DNA of 64,000 nucleotides from Prorocentrum cordatum (GCA_963575745.1 CAUYUJ010015739.1:112834-176833); one strand, 5' to 3'; positions 1 to 11,659 are shown, counted from the first letter of the stretch. Numbers and translations are program-made. The notes: a model not told the origin generated them from the sequence alone.

Positions 1-395
1 AACAGGATTCCGTGGTAAAATACCACAAATATTTTATTGGGACGCATCACAAAAAAAAAGATATCCTTTGGAAAGCGCCACGAAGAGATTTTACTGGAAA
101 GCGTCACAATCGGAATCAATTGGAATGCACCACAAGCAACAAATTATAGGAAAGCCTCACACATGGAATCCTTTGGAAAGCACCACAGCGGCATTCTATT
201 GGAAACCGTCACAATGGGTATCTTTTGGAAAGCGCCACGCAACGGATTCTAGTGGAAATCCTGACACTCGGAATCCTTTGGACGGCGAATCAAAGGGGGT
301 CCATTCGAAAGCCTCACAGCAAGAATCCATTTGAAAGCGCAACAGGGATTCTGTGGGAAATCCACACAATTGGAATCCATTGGAGACGGCAGATT
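1..395. repeat. degenerate ~26-bp tandem repeat
   Basis: About fifteen diverged units of 24-30 bp follow each other, each close to GGAATCCTTTGGAAAGCGCC followed by ACA. The words TTGGAAA and CCACA or TCACA recur throughout. The array continues off the left edge. Short frames open inside it have no similarity I recognise. Confidence 0.75.
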
Positions 396-417
396 CCCGC
401 AGAAAACAAAGCGACAT

Positions 418-557
418 TTTTTTGGGGGGGAGAGAGAAGAACATTGTGCTTCATTTGGGGGGGAGGAGGAGGAGGAGGAGGAGGAGGATGAGGAGGAGGA
501 GGAGGAGGAGGAGGAGGAGGAAGATGAGGAGTGGGAGAATCTGGAGGTGGAGTGACG
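418..557. repeat. G-run and GGA purine microsatellite
   Basis: Runs of 7-8 G lead into a nearly pure (GGA)n tract with a few GAT interruptions. Frames read poly-Glu, poly-Arg or poly-Gly and are artefacts of the repeat. Confidence 0.9.
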
Positions 558-1518
558 CCGAGGGGTGCAGGTCCGCCACTTCGATGTCCACCAGCTCCAC
601 CGTGTCGAGCTCCACGGGCTCGAGCACCAGCCGGACGGGCACCACTCTGCCCCGCCTCGAGCTGCCCCAGCTCGGGCTCGCTGGGGATCACGAGTGAGCC
701 CGCAATCGGGGCGACCGATCTCCGACGATGTGATTTCTTCAATTGGCGGTTTTTAGTCGTTTTCCTTGTCGGGGGGCCATTTTCGCGACTCTGGTTGTCC
801 TGGGGCGCCCTGGTGGGCACTGCTGGAAGCGCCTCGAAATTCTGGCCAGAACGCACCCCAGGACAGGTCGACGGGTTGGCTCTGGGGGCTCGTGGGGGGA
901 GGAGGTCTGAGGATTTGTTTCCCCATAGTCTAAGATCGGGACGGGGTTCTTGCCATTCGTGTCACGCCTCTGCCTCCTCAGTCACTCCCGTCTCTTTCTC
1001 CCTCTCATCACGCTCAGACTGCTCATGCTCAAGTTCGCTCGCGGACAGACTCCCTCACACTCAGACCCGCTCTCGCTCACACTCACGGCTCCCTGGCTCG
1101 GGCCGGCTCGGGGCCACGGGGGAGATGCCGCAGTCGGGGAGACCGAAACCCAGACGTGCTCCAGTCGTGCAAGAGTCACGACGGACGGTTCCCGGTGGTT
1201 TTCGGCTTCCAGGGGCCCTCGCTGATCCCTGGGACCGCGAAGAATCGGCTGGGAACGCAACCCGGTCGTGGGGAGAGGCTCGGGTTTTCGGGGGACCCCG
1301 TGTTGAAAAATCAAGGCATCGCATGTCTGGGAATGGGTACGATAAGGTAAACATGGGTACGAAGACCGACGGCCGTTCGTGCCAATTGTGAACAAGGTTC
1401 GCCGCGAACAAAGAAGTCGCCAGCCCAACAGGTGCCGTTGTCGGTTTTGGACAACAGTTACTGTTGAGTCGAGCATCGCACCCATGTGTTCCGTACGTAT
1501 ATCGGGCGTACCATCCCA
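558..1518. other. no recognisable gene
   Basis: GC-rich sequence with several overlapping open frames on both strands (the longest 286 codons). None shows a domain, a consistent codon pattern or similarity I recognise. Confidence 0.5.
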
Positions 1519-1697
1519 GGAGGGGGGGAGGAGGAGGAGGAGAAGGAGGAGGAGGAGGAGGAGGGAGGAGGGAGGAAGAGGAGGAGGAGGAGAGGAGGAG
1601 GAGGAGGAGGAGGGAGGAGGAGGAGGAGGAGGAGGAAGATGAGGAAGAGGAGGAGGAGGAGGAGGAGGAGGAGGAGGAGGAGGAGGAGGAGGAGGAG
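1519..1697. repeat. GGA/GAG purine microsatellite
   Basis: About 180 bp of almost uninterrupted GGA, GAG and GGG triplets ends directly at the spliced-leader relic. Confidence 0.9.
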
Positions 1698-1711
1698 CAT
1701 TTTGGCTCAAG
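1698..1711 (+). other. relic of dinoflagellate spliced leader (DinoSL)
   Basis: CATTTTGGCTCAAG matches exactly the last 14 bases of the 22-base dinoflagellate spliced leader, which ends GCCATTTTGGCTCAAG. The upstream bases (GAG) no longer match. Spliced-leader relics in genomic DNA are known from dinoflagellate genes that were reverse-transcribed from trans-spliced mRNA and reinserted. Downstream sequence (1712-1995) shows no recognisable coding region, so which transcript was copied is unknown. Under uniform base composition such a 14-mer is expected about 0.0005 times on both strands of this window. Confidence 0.6.
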
Positions 1712-1995
1712 GGTGGAGGATGTTCGTGGACGTCTTTCCGATTTTCGGCGTCCGGCGTCGCGTTTCGGGTCCTAGGGCCGTCGGCAATCTGTCGGGGTCT
1801 GAAAGCCCGAGGTGCCCAGGGACCGGTTTAGAGCGGATTCTGGATGCGAGGAGCGGGCATGTTGGAGCCGTGCGCGCGGGACGACCAAAGGGTTTTGGGC
1901 ACCAGCTTGGATCGGGAGTGTAGAACTTCACCCTCCCTCTTTATGCGCCCCGCAGCGCTTCTGCTCTTCCATTCCATTTCCCCCCCCTTCCCCCT
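1712..1995. other. unassigned stretch after SL relic
   Basis: No domain or repeat recognised. If the SL relic marks a retroposed cDNA this would be its 5' part, but no coding frame stands out. It becomes pyrimidine-rich near 1960-1990. Confidence 0.4.
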
Positions 1996-2148
1996 CGAGG
2001 GCCCCTACTCAAAGAGGATGCTCTGCCGCTGCTTGGCTTCAGCGCCGGCGCGTACCTGTATAACGTACGGGGAAGTTAAACACTGCAACCATTATCTTAT
2101 TGCCGCCATGCTTTCTCTCGTGCTGCTTCCTACCCCCGTACCTATGGT
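1996..2148 (+). repeat. element 3 5' LTR (approximate)
   Basis: The segment shares with 9806-9944 the ordered words GGATGCT, TGCCGC, CAGCGCCGGCGCG, ACCTGTA, AACGT, TTGCCGCC and TGCTTTCT, and a diverged 3' tail (CCCCGTACC..ATGG against CCCCGCAATTCTAGG). It ends one base before the primer-binding site, as expected for a 5' LTR. Confidence 0.55.
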
Positions 2149-2164
2149 TGGTAGCGGAGCTGGG
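2149..2164 (+). other. primer-binding site, initiator-tRNA-Met type
   Basis: TGGTAGCGGAGCTGGG begins with TGG, the complement of a tRNA CCA end. Its first 12 bases resemble copia primer-binding sites that pair with the 3' end of initiator tRNA-Met (human complement TGGTAGCAGAGG, plant elements TGGTATCAGAGC). The same 12 bases recur at 60964 directly after the proposed 5' LTR of element 2. The dinoflagellate tRNA itself was not checked. Confidence 0.65.
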
Positions 2165-2382
2165 AACGATCCTGGCTCGCAATCCAAGAACGTGCGCATA
2201 GTGCGGTGTGGACGCGCAATCGCATTTATCTTCGCCCCAACATCGGCACCACCCTCCATTCTTTGAGTAGCGTGTGCTTAGAGTTGTTTTTTGCAAGCCG
2301 GCCGGCAATTCGCCCCAGACGTCTGATCCGGCTGCGAGGGCCTCAGCAGAGACGCGACCGCGATGAGGAATGATACGCCCAC

Positions 2383-3540
2383 ATGAGCACCACGACGTCC
2401 TTGACCCATCGCAACCCCGCGCGCTCTGGCCGCAGCCTCGCGTTGAACATGATTGCAAGGCTCCTCCGTGGGCTAGTGCCGTGCCCTAGTACGTGTGCGA
2501 TCGTGCTGACTGTCCTTGTGAGCACATCGCACCATCCGGGTGGAACATTGAAGGCTAACGTATCAGTTTCACCGACCTCGGCTTCGACCAAGTTTGACGT
2601 AATCATCATGGCTGCCCCGTGCATCGACATGGCGTTCGTCCTTCAGCAGGCCCGAGTCCCAAGGCGCCTCCGCAGCCATCGTCGTGGTGAGGTCTTATCG
2701 ATGAAGATCTCCATCCTGACGTTCTGGGGCAGCATCCTTGTGTTCTCCGTGGCCGTCCTGTTCTGGCTCACCAGCAGGATGCCTCGTGGTGTGATCACTT
2801 CGCGCCAACCGCCCTCATGGTCACCCGAGTGCGAATCCGCGTATCCCTTTCCGGCTCTACGTGCAGGGTTTTCTCACTCGGAGCGTGCTAACCACCGACA
2901 TGGGCAGCGCCCAAACATGCGTTGCAGCCACCCTTCCTCTCGGTGGGGCCGCTCGCGAGCATACGCGCTCCTTGGTCTTCACGGAGATGACGGAGGGAGG
3001 CGTGGTCAATGGCCAGCCAGAAGACGCCGTGACTTTCCTCATCGCGAACCGCGCCACATAGTTCGGTTCTTTCTAGGCGAGGAGTCGCGCCTCCAGGTTA
3101 CCGGCGAATTCTTCGTGTTCTCGAGGTGCCGCAACGAAACCACCGACGCGCTGCTCTCGCGGTTTCTCACGCTGCGATCTCGAGTTGCGCACGACGGTAA
3201 AGCTGCGATGTCATGGGAAGGCTGCAGCTGGCTGCTCCTCCGAGCGGTCGGCGTCGCAGCTAGCCCACTCGCGACGCTTCTCCAGCCCTGCGGTAACCGA
3301 TGCCCAACCACGGAGGCCGAGTTCAACGGTGTCACGACTATGCTCTGGCGCGTGGGTCATATCGTGGAGCATGCGCTGAACGGCATCGCCGGCGCCCTCC
3401 GTGCGCCCAAATCGTTCGTAGGCTTCCTGTGGCCAGTGGCAGCAGCAGCGCTGCGCGTGCAACGGACCCCCCGCGCACTCAGGGCCTCGACCGTTGGGCT
3501 GCCAGCGCCGCCGAGCTTCTCGGTGCCAGAGGTGCTATGA
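2383..3540 (+). pseudogene. element 3 Gag remnant
   Basis: An open frame of 385 codons. Its second half (from about 3088) carries the Gag core of dinoflagellate copia-like elements: MSWEGCSWLLLRAVGV, then LLQPCGNRCPTTEAEF and GHIVEH, followed by an Asn-Ile motif as in the Gags of elements 1 and 2 (HIVERTPGNI in element 1). A likely start is the ATG at 2701, which opens a strongly hydrophobic segment (residues ILTFWGSILVFSVAVLFWL) aligned with the membrane segments of the other two Gags. Around 2861-3061 the expected Gag sequence continues in another frame (FTEMTEGGVVNGQPEDAVTF), so a frameshift lies near 3055. The protein ends before the zinc knuckle. Confidence 0.65.
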
Positions 3541-3816
3541 CGTGCGCCACCTGTCCGTCGCAGAGCGCCGCGGCGCCGCGGGCGGCCTATCCCGCCGCCC
3601 CGCGGGCGCCCGCGGACGGGGCCGACTGCGTCAGCGCAACCTCCTCGGACGCCGGCTCGAGCCCGGGCGGGAAGGTCGACGGCGGGTCGCCCGGGCTCCA
3701 CGGTCTCAGCTCTGCCCAGATGGATTCTCAGACGTTATGGCGGATGAGGGCTGCTAGACATCATTGGCGCAGACGCATGCGAAGTCCTACCAGAGGAGGC
3801 GCCAGGAAAGAGGGGG

Positions 3817-4842
3817 ATGGGGGCAGGAGGGGCGCGGGCGACCGAAGCGGAGCCTGCCCGAGGCAGTGGGGGCGACGGGCCGAAGGGAAAGGGGCCAGCC
3901 GACCAGGCCGGAGTTGGTTCAGCGACGCCGGCAGACCGCTGGGAAGAGGAGACTCAGACCGGAGGAAGACAAGAGTCATGGGAGGGGGAGGCCGAGGTAG
4001 AGGAGGCGCAGGGCGGCGAGCAAGGAGGGCGCAGGGGGGGCGGGAGGGGGGGGAGGTCGACGGGCAAGAAGGAGGAGGAGGAGGAGGAGGAGGAGGAGGA
4101 GGAGGAGGAGGAGGAGGAGGAGGTGGACGAGGGCGAGAAGGGCGAAGGCGAGGAGGAGGTGGCGGAGGTGGAAGGGGGGGGGCGGCTCCAGGTTTCGCGC
4201 TCTTCGAAGAAGTGCGCCAGTTTCACGGTGTCGTGCGCTCCATCGCCCGGGGCCTCGGCGTGCCGAATTGCATCCAGGAAGAACAACGGCGCTCCAGAAA
4301 AGGCGAAAAGGGCAAACGCGAAGGTTTTCAGAAGCGCGCGCTTCTCGTGGAGCTCTCAGACACCCGACTACATCAGGTCTTCTTCGGTGGAAAGACAGGG
4401 CAGAAGTAAGCGTTCGTCAGGCAGAGGGAATGGCAGGCGCAGCGACCGTCGAGGCTGCGACGGGTCCACCATGGCTTGTGGCATCTGTGGGGGTGAGTAC
4501 CACTTCCGGGCTGAGTGCCCGCGCCGCGCCGCTTCGTCGCCGCGGGGCAGCGGCAGCTGCGGCCAGTTCGGAGCCAGATCCACAGACGGCACCCTGGGCC
4601 ATGGCCCCATGCCAGGATTCCTGGAGTTGCCTTCGAGGTCGCTGAGGGCCCTCCTCGGCCGCGGCCAGGTCACAACGCCGCGCCAGTTCGGCCGTGTGCT
4701 GACGGCTCCTGGAAGCTGCTTGGATCTGTCCACTGCTCGTGGTCAGCCGCCTCGCTCGCCGCTGTTGAAAGCCGCGCGGGCGCTGGCGCGTCGTTCGTCC
4801 TGCCGCCGCATCAGGTGTTCAGCGTGGCATAACCAACTTTAG
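3817..4842 (+). pseudogene. element 3 Gag zinc-knuckle remnant
   Basis: The informative part is at 4471-4521: CGICGGEYHFRAEC, a CX2CX4HX4C retroviral zinc knuckle, the nucleic-acid-binding part of Gag. Upstream the frame runs through a (GGA)n tract (about 4069-4183) that encodes poly-Glu and is probably a later expansion. The rest is Ser/Arg/Ala-rich and not recognised. Position after the Gag core and before the RING and protease remnants matches element 1. Confidence 0.6.
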
Positions 4843-5306
4843 GACCATTGCGAATGCTGGTGGTGCCGCCGTTCCCAGGCATGGCCGCCGCCGCCGCGGG
4901 GCCGGCGGCGGCCGCCGATGGAGCTTGCCCCTGCGCCAGCGCACCGCGCAGGGCGGGCCCCCCGCGAGAAGAACCTCATCGACCGGCATTGCAGCGTGGG
5001 CGCCGCCGCCCCGCATGCGGGCCTGCTCGCGACCACCGGCGAAAAGCGGGCCCCCGCCCCGCGCATCGGCGGCATCGGCCAGAGCGCACGTCCGCGGCGG
5101 GGCTGGCTTGCGCGGGCCGCCCTGCCGGACAGACGACGCCGCGGATATGGGCACCTAGCAGAGGCGCCGACCGTGATTATCAGTGGCCTGCGCCGTGCGC
5201 GACCAATTGAAATTTCCATCCGTTTGTCCTCCACGGCCGAAGTGGATGTCGACCGCGACTCTCAGATGGAGCGCGACTTGCCCGCCGACTTGAGGGTGCC
5301 CAACAT

Positions 5307-5700
5307 GTGATCGACATGGTCATGGCAGGACCTCCAGCGTTGGCGCCGCCTCCGCTGCCATCGGATCTACGCGCGGGGTCGGAACTCATAGGGGTGGAAC
5401 TTGACGCCGATGAGCTGTGCGGCGTCTGCGTAGACTACTGCGTGGACCTTGACCTCGCCGTCGCCCTTCAATGTGGTCGCCGTGTCCACCAGAGCTGCGC
5501 CGGCGCCTGGTCCGCCACTAGCTGCGACAGAACCTAGACGCGAGCAGTGGGAGAAGCCCTCCGCGGCGACCAGGCACGAGCACCATTCTCGCATCTCCCG
5601 ACATGTGGGCAATGCTTGGCGGCGCGCGAGGTCGCGCGCATCCACGCGGCATCCGCGTTCCCGGAGGCGCCCGAGGAGGGCGCGCCTTCTGGCGCTGACG
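5307..5700 (+). pseudogene. element 3 RING-finger remnant
   Basis: The frame from 5307 contains LCGVC, then after a spacer QCGRRVHQSC, the C-x-x-C and C/H centre of a RING-like finger. It stops at 5537. The last ligand pair (PTCGQC, about 5601-5612) lies in a different frame. The finger sits between the zinc knuckle and the protease, as the intact RING-H2 finger does in element 1, which supports the call. RING domains usually act as E3 ubiquitin ligases; this copy cannot be functional as written. Confidence 0.5.
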
Positions 5701-5820
5701 GGGCTTCAATCACGCCGCAAGACGCACCGACCCGCGACGTTGCATTCGGCACTCTGGCGTCCACTTGGGGGCAGCAGTCGCCCGGGCCACCGGCTCAGCA
5801 AGTGAGCGTTCCGCGCAGCT

Positions 5821-6320
5821 GTGTCGCAGTCTCGCCCGGCCCCCCCAGGCGAGCTCAGCGTCGTCGCGGGCCCGGGCGCGTGGACCAACCTCGCGGGCGA
5901 GAAGCCTGCGCGCCAGCTGCGCCGCCGAGCCGTGCTGGGAGGGCGCCGGCCAGGGGCTTCTCATGATCGCGCCCTTGAGCATCTAGGGAGTTGGCAACGG
6001 GGCCCAAGAATGCGCCCATCAGGTGAGCGCCCCCACTTCCGTCGCATATGATCAGGGTATAGCTGCCATCCACAGCATCTCGTCACCAATTGTCAGAGGG
6101 TCGGGGAGTGACCTGCCTGGCCTGCGCGGCCTGCGCAGCGCGTGTTCCGCGCGCGCGATCCTCGACGCGGGCTGGCGCGAGCTGATCTTGCCCGGCGGCG
6201 GTGGCGTCCAGATCCAGTGGCCTGCGTGCGCGGCCCTCGCGCCATTGCGGAAGGCTCCGAGCGGGCGCCCGGTGATGGTCATTGACGACTTCGAGAGGGC
6301 TGCGCAGGTCCCCGGCGGCG
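5821..6320 (+). pseudogene. element 3 aspartyl-protease remnant
   Basis: Two frames together carry a protease of the dinoflagellate copia type. The first (5821-6051) reads ELSVVAGPGAWTNLAGEK, where the usual catalytic motif is Asp-x-Gly; the Asp is replaced here (AGPGA). The second (6023 onward) reads SGSDLPGLRGLRSACSARAILD and ends with APSGRPVMV, matching the C-terminal half of the family. Loss of the catalytic Asp and the frame change mean it is inactive. Confidence 0.55.
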
Positions 6321-7875
6321 CGCCCGGTCGCGCGGCGCTCAGCTGCTCGCCCGCGACGACGAGGCGGGGAGGGCGGGGGGCCCGACGCTGGCAGCTGCCC
6401 CCTTCCAGCCAGGAGGTCGAGGAGCGGTCGACCCTCAACCCTCTGAGTTGGGGCCCCTGTAGGGGGCCCCCCTGCCGGAGAACCTGTGTCGCGCCCCAGC
6501 CGCCGTTTAGGGGTGGAGCTCGTGCCCGCAGCTGCGGGGGCTCCAGGGCAGCGAGGATGGCCGATGCGAGCACTCCATCCTGCCAAAATTATGTATCCCC
6601 GTTTCTCTGTTCGCCCAAGTGATGTCGCTCGATACGAATGCGGACTCATTATTGCATTATGATGCCGCCTAGCCATAGTTATCGCGAGAAAGGGTAATTC
6701 CGCGTCTAAGAGTTACTGCATTAGACACTATTGACGTGTTGGAGGCACAACGTAGTCCGTGCTGCAACCGACGTGTCAACCATGCTGGATCGCACGATAG
6801 AACTGGTTACGCACCCAGCAGTTGGCGCCATACTGATCATCGCCAAGCTCTGCCGACTTGGACTTTCACCAACACGTGGGAACCAGTCGCCAGCCAAGAC
6901 AGCTTTTCACGTCCTCACGACGATAGAAAAGGGGACTCGCCTGCTGTGCACATGTCCCAAATACTCTTGGTGCATCGGCCGTCCTGGCACTGGGCCGCAG
7001 AGCGTCCTCCCGAGAAGGGCCCCGCGTTGATTTTCCTGGCAGTGCGAGTCAAGGCAGACGTACTGGCTCAACTCAACGTACGACTGGTCGTGCACTTTGG
7101 TTTGGCCCGAACAGTGTTTTCTGCTCAGGCAGAGTCAAAGAGTGTCGGGCGCACGAACGCACCAGCTGCTCTGCTCGGCGAGGAGGCCCCGGCAGCTTCG
7201 TCGAGCACCCATTGCTCTCAACCCCGGCCTGTTCGCCAGCCCGACAATTCCGATTTGCATCGGATTCAAAAAAAGAGGTAACCCAAACATAAGATTCATC
7301 AGAACGACGACGCTCCAAAGACGGTGATTACCGGCCAATCGGCGTGCACCTATTCCGACATCGACGCCGCTGCGAGGGTGCATGTCCGCATCTGAATTCG
7401 GCCAGAGCACCGCGACTCGCGTCCACGTTCTGCTCTGGAAGTCCTTATTTAACCGGGCAGGGCGTCTTGCGAGGTCTTTCTTGCCCCGCTGGCAGGTGAC
7501 GGGGCGACTTGCATCGGTCCTCGACGCGAGCCGGGCAGTCTTCGTCGTCGACTCATCGAGCTTGAGACAACGACCCGCTGCAGATGAAGTTTTGCCGCGC
7601 GAATGGACAGGCATAGCCGCCTTTCTTGTTGCAAAGGTGCCCTCGTCCTTCGGCAGCCCCGTCGAAGGCGCAGAACGGGCGTGGGCGCGCGAGAGGCATG
7701 GCCGCGTGGCGGTCAAACGCCACGAGAAGGTAGAGGCCCTGTTCGAAGACATCGGTGACGACCTCTGCAGGAACAGCTCGAGCGGCTGTTCCGCGGCGCC
7801 GCAATCGAACGCGCCGGCGAGCTCCCTGTCGGTGAGCACCTGGCGGAATCATGTGCCGCGGGGGCCATCTTTGAT
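6321..7875. other. element 3 interior, unassigned
   Basis: Between protease and methyltransferase-like remnants. Frames at 6736-7281 and 7382-7951 are open but show nothing I can name. In element 1 the corresponding space holds a conserved unknown domain and Gly/Pro linkers. Confidence 0.4.
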
Positions 7876-8620
7876 TTGCGCGCCGCCTTCCCAGTACCCG
7901 CCTGCCACGCCGTGGGCGTCGCGCGTGCCCTGTCTGCGATCGGCGCCGTAGGGCCCCGCGCGGACCTATGTGAGTTGCGCGGCGGTAGCGCCCGCGCCTC
8001 GCATATCGCCATCCGACGACGATCCGAGACATGCGACAACTTCGACTGGGTTGCTGGCTGTGACTTGGGCGACCCCGCCGTCGAACAACACGTCCTACAG
8101 TGCCTCAAGTCCAACAGTGTACTGGTTGTGCCCATTGCGCAGTCGCGCCGCAGCACTGGGCCGCCAAGCGGCCCCGACCGCCGCCTCAACCGCGAGACCT
8201 GGCGGACCCGCCAAGAGGAAGATGCGCCGCGCATCTCCGTCTGCGGACATGTTGCGTTGGCGCAGATACGCGAGGGGTGATGCTTCTTTGTCGAACAGCC
8301 GACCTCTGGCTTCGCGCGGCGCCGCCGCGTGAAGAGGCGCCCATGCGTCCGCGCGTGGAATCAGTTGTGTTCGACCAGTGCTGCTTTGGAGCCGGGGGTC
8401 CACGTGGCCTCCCAGACAAGAGGCCTTTCGCGGCGATCGCCAACTTGACTATCTTGCTGGCGCCCATCAGGAATCGAAGGTGCCGCGGCAACCGCGGCCG
8501 CGACGTTGGCTGGGGTCGCGGCGAACGCGCTGGGACACAGCAGGTCTGGCCGCGGCGCTTAGCCGAGCGGGGCTCGGAGGGCGGCGGGCTGTCTGAACGG
8601 CCCGCAGCGGGCGCGTGGTA
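7876..8620 (+). pseudogene. element 3 methyltransferase-like domain remnant
   Basis: The frame from 7876 reads DLCELRGGSARASH, then NFDWVAGCDLGDPAVEQHV and CGHVALAQIREG. This is the domain that in dinoflagellate copia-like elements carries a Rossmann-type methyltransferase-like fold (ExCGGS, CDLGDP). It continues in another frame from about 8342 with VFDQCCFG, DKRPFAAIANLTILLAPI and VWPRRLAER. Element 1 has the homologous domain at about 28100-28620. Whether the family is catalytically active on DNA or RNA is not known to me. Confidence 0.55.
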
Positions 8621-9805
8621 GCGAGCCGCTCCGCAGCGGCGCGGTCATGTGCGCCGCCGAGCTATGCGTCGCGAGCGCTGAGCGCCGCCGCCACTGGGCG
8701 CTCGCCCATGTCGGCTTGTGGCCAGGGTTCGGACGGGGCCTTCTCTCGGCGTTCGACGAGTCAGCACTTGGCGCGCCCCCTTCCTTGGCGGCCTGCTAGG
8801 CTCCGAGAAGCCAGCGCCGCCGACGCCGCGGCCCTCGCGCGCCCTGGCGCCTCGGGGAGGGCGCGTGGCGCGCACTCCTTTTCGTCGGCCCTTCCCACCA
8901 GGGACCCCGCCCATTTTCCCGTCTCTTCCCCCGGGCCATGGGGCGGAGTTCGACGCGGTCAGCGCTGCTCGCGGCTCGAGCTGGAGACCGACGCTGCCCC
9001 GCCCTTCGACGCCGCGCCCGCCCTGGGCGGGGGCGGGGGCCGCGGCGCGCATCGGCTTTCGCGGGCGCGCCGCCATTGCGCCGAACAAAGGCAAGGGCAA
9101 GGACAAGTGCAACGACGAGGGCGCGCGCGGGCCCGCGCCAGAGACTGACGCCGACCTGCCCGAGAAGCAGAAGACGCGCAGGGCAGAGGGGGGGTCGAGC
9201 GCGGGCGCGCCAGCGCGGCCTCCGCGCGGCCGCCGCCGGCGATCCAGGCCAGCCCTCGCCAGCGGGCAGCGCCGAGGCCGAAGAGGCGGGCGCCCCTGGC
9301 TCGCCCTGCGAGGGGGTCGGTCGTGGACGGCGCGGCCCCTGCAACTCGTGATTGAGGTGGGCCTCGGGGCGATCCGGCCAAAAAGTGCGCGCGTCCCTCG
9401 CGGTGTATCTCCATCTGTCGCCCTCTTTTACCTGCCAGGTCAAGGCGTTTGCGCACCTCCACCACGCCCCGTGCGTGACCCTGGGGCCATCGCATTGCCC
9501 AGGTCTTAGGACAGTCTTTCAGACGTCGCTTCTGCGGCCCGAGGTCATCAACGTGCGCAGATGCGGCCTGGGAGAACTCACGCCACCGTCACTCGTGCGT
9601 CTGAGCGCCTCCTTTGCCGCCCCTGAGAGCACGAGCGAGCGCCCCGCCAGAGAGGGCGAGCCCGCGTCTCGCCGCGTCGCGCGCCCCCGGGTCATACAGC
9701 GACGGGGTATCCCTGCTAAGTCTTGGATGCGTCGGGGTTGGACAGTTCTGGTTTGTCTCTTCTTTTGTTTCTCTTCTCCTCCAGAGAAGTTCAGTCGCCC
9801 GCGCA
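8621..9805. other. element 3 3' interior, unassigned
   Basis: GC-rich with overlapping open frames on both strands. I looked for the integrase HHCC and catalytic motifs, the RT VDD motif and the RNase H SAE motif and found none. Confidence 0.45.
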
Positions 9806-9944
9806 ATCCCGTCTCAAATGGGATGCTTTGCCGCCGTTGTCTCAGCGCCGGCGCGCACCTGTACAACGTGCAAATAACTTAAACAGCCATCATCATATTG
9901 CCGCCGTGCTTTCTGTCGTACAGGATCCACCCCGCAATTCTAGG
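9806..9944 (+). repeat. element 3 3' LTR (approximate)
   Basis: Same ordered words as the 5' copy: GGATGCT, TGCCGCC, CAGCGCCGGCGCG, ACCTGTA, AACGT, ATTGCCGCC, TGCTTTCT. Divergence between the copies is high, which fits an old insertion. Confidence 0.5.
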
Positions 9945-11242
9945 CAGTCTCCCCTTCCCCTGTCGCAGTTCCCTCGATGCCACCCCTATCTTCTTTTCTC
10001 CTTTCCCCCGCCCTTCTCTTCCTCCTTCCCTCCTCCGTGCTTGTTCCCTCCCGCATCGTTTGTCAGTCCTCCTCCTCCCATGCCTCCTCCATGCTACCTC
10101 ATCAATCTTCATCCTCGCATTTCCTCCTCCGTCCTCGGGTCTCTTCTGTCCCTTCTCTTCCCGCGTCCCCCCCCTTCGCCTCCCCGCCCTCCTCTCCTAC
10201 TCATGTGCCTCGAACGTGCCTGAGTGGCTCGAGGCGGGGCCTCGTATTTTCGGGGGGGTTGGGAGTTCGTGGACGGACCCTGGCACGCCCAGGGTCGTCG
10301 ACGCCTCGTGGGGAGAACGAAATGAAAGGGGCTTGGGGTGATAAACCATGTTTCCTTATAGTTTCCCCCCATCTGGTTTCTTCTTTGTTATTGCGTGCCG
10401 ACACCATCAACCGTTTCAGGACGGTTTTGGGGTGGTCGTTTAGGAGGTCTAGTGCCTCCCAAAATCAAACCGATGTCCGCGGGGTCCGATCACATTTCCA
10501 AGGCAGAGGACAAGGGAGGGGAAAGGGCAGGGGAAAGTGGAAAAAGGGAAGCGGAGCGCCAAGCTTCGACTGCTCATCGTCATCTCTCGCCTTGACGCCG
10601 TCTGCCGCCCCAGAGAACCTGACCCCGCTCTCTGCATCTCCTCCCCTCTTTCTCTCCCTCTTTTCTCCCCTCCTCTACCTCTCTCATTCTCTGTCTCTTT
10701 CTCTCGATGTGTCCTTTGTTGTTACTATTGAGCCCGCAGACCGGGAGTCACGGCAGACGGCAGACCCCTGGGGGGAAACTTGCACGCAGACGTTGCAACA
10801 AGTGGTTGTTAGGGATATTGCCTCGACGAGGGTCGGTACCAATCGTTGCAATGTTTCTTGGGCCATGTTGGCGTTCCGTGAAGGGGCCGAACGGCCTCGG
10901 AGCGCACATCATTTGTATTGTTAGTGCCCCGGTAGAGTGTGGGGCAAGACGTCGAAGCCATGAAGGCGTTGCTCACTCGTATTTTTCCGCGTGCGCGTCC
11001 CAGAATCACGTCAGAGAGGAAATGCGTGAGAGGTGCGCCGAAACAAGGCTTTCGCAGCTCTGAGGGCGCATCTCGCTTGTGTTTTACGTGCCCCAGAAGC
11101 TCTCACGCGCGTTGGCCTAGTGCTGATTCGTATTTTACGTCTCCACTGGAGAACTACTGATGCGAATTACGGATACCGGCCAGCGGAATGAGGTTTCCGC
11201 GAAGCAGATGCATGCATCATGCATGTAATCTCAATATCCTCC
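9945..11242. other. no recognisable gene; pyrimidine tracts
   Basis: Two CT-rich stretches (about 9960-10215 and 10620-10720) lie in otherwise unassigned sequence. Open frames across them are Ser/Pro/Leu-rich repeat products. Confidence 0.5.
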
Positions 11243-11562
<320 letters not shown>

Positions 11563-11659
11563 TCTCGACGCCTCACACGGTGAGGGCCCGCAGGGCGCCC
11601 GCCGAATTCAATCGCTTCGCTCATTCCGCCAGCCCATACTGCAAGTAGTGTTTAGCGGC

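Larger units (their letters stand above)
1996..9944 (+). mobile_element. element 3: decayed copia-like LTR element without integrase or RT
   Basis: Short diverged direct repeats near 1996-2148 and 9806-9944 bracket, in order, a primer-binding site, a Gag remnant, a zinc knuckle, a RING remnant, an aspartyl-protease remnant and a methyltransferase-like remnant. That is the same module order as element 1 up to the methyltransferase-like domain. I see no integrase, RT or RNase H between 8620 and 9800, so this is either an internal deletion product or a non-autonomous element. Frames are broken in several places. LTR boundaries are approximate. Confidence 0.65.

Noticed and set aside
2383-3540. 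Intact host gene
   Set aside because: The C-terminal half is recognisably Gag and the expected upstream Gag sequence lies in another frame, so it is a retroelement remnant.
8718-9509. 263-codon plus-strand frame as a gene
   Set aside because: Ala/Arg/Pro-rich with equally long overlapping frames on the other strand; typical GC-rich open frame without a domain.
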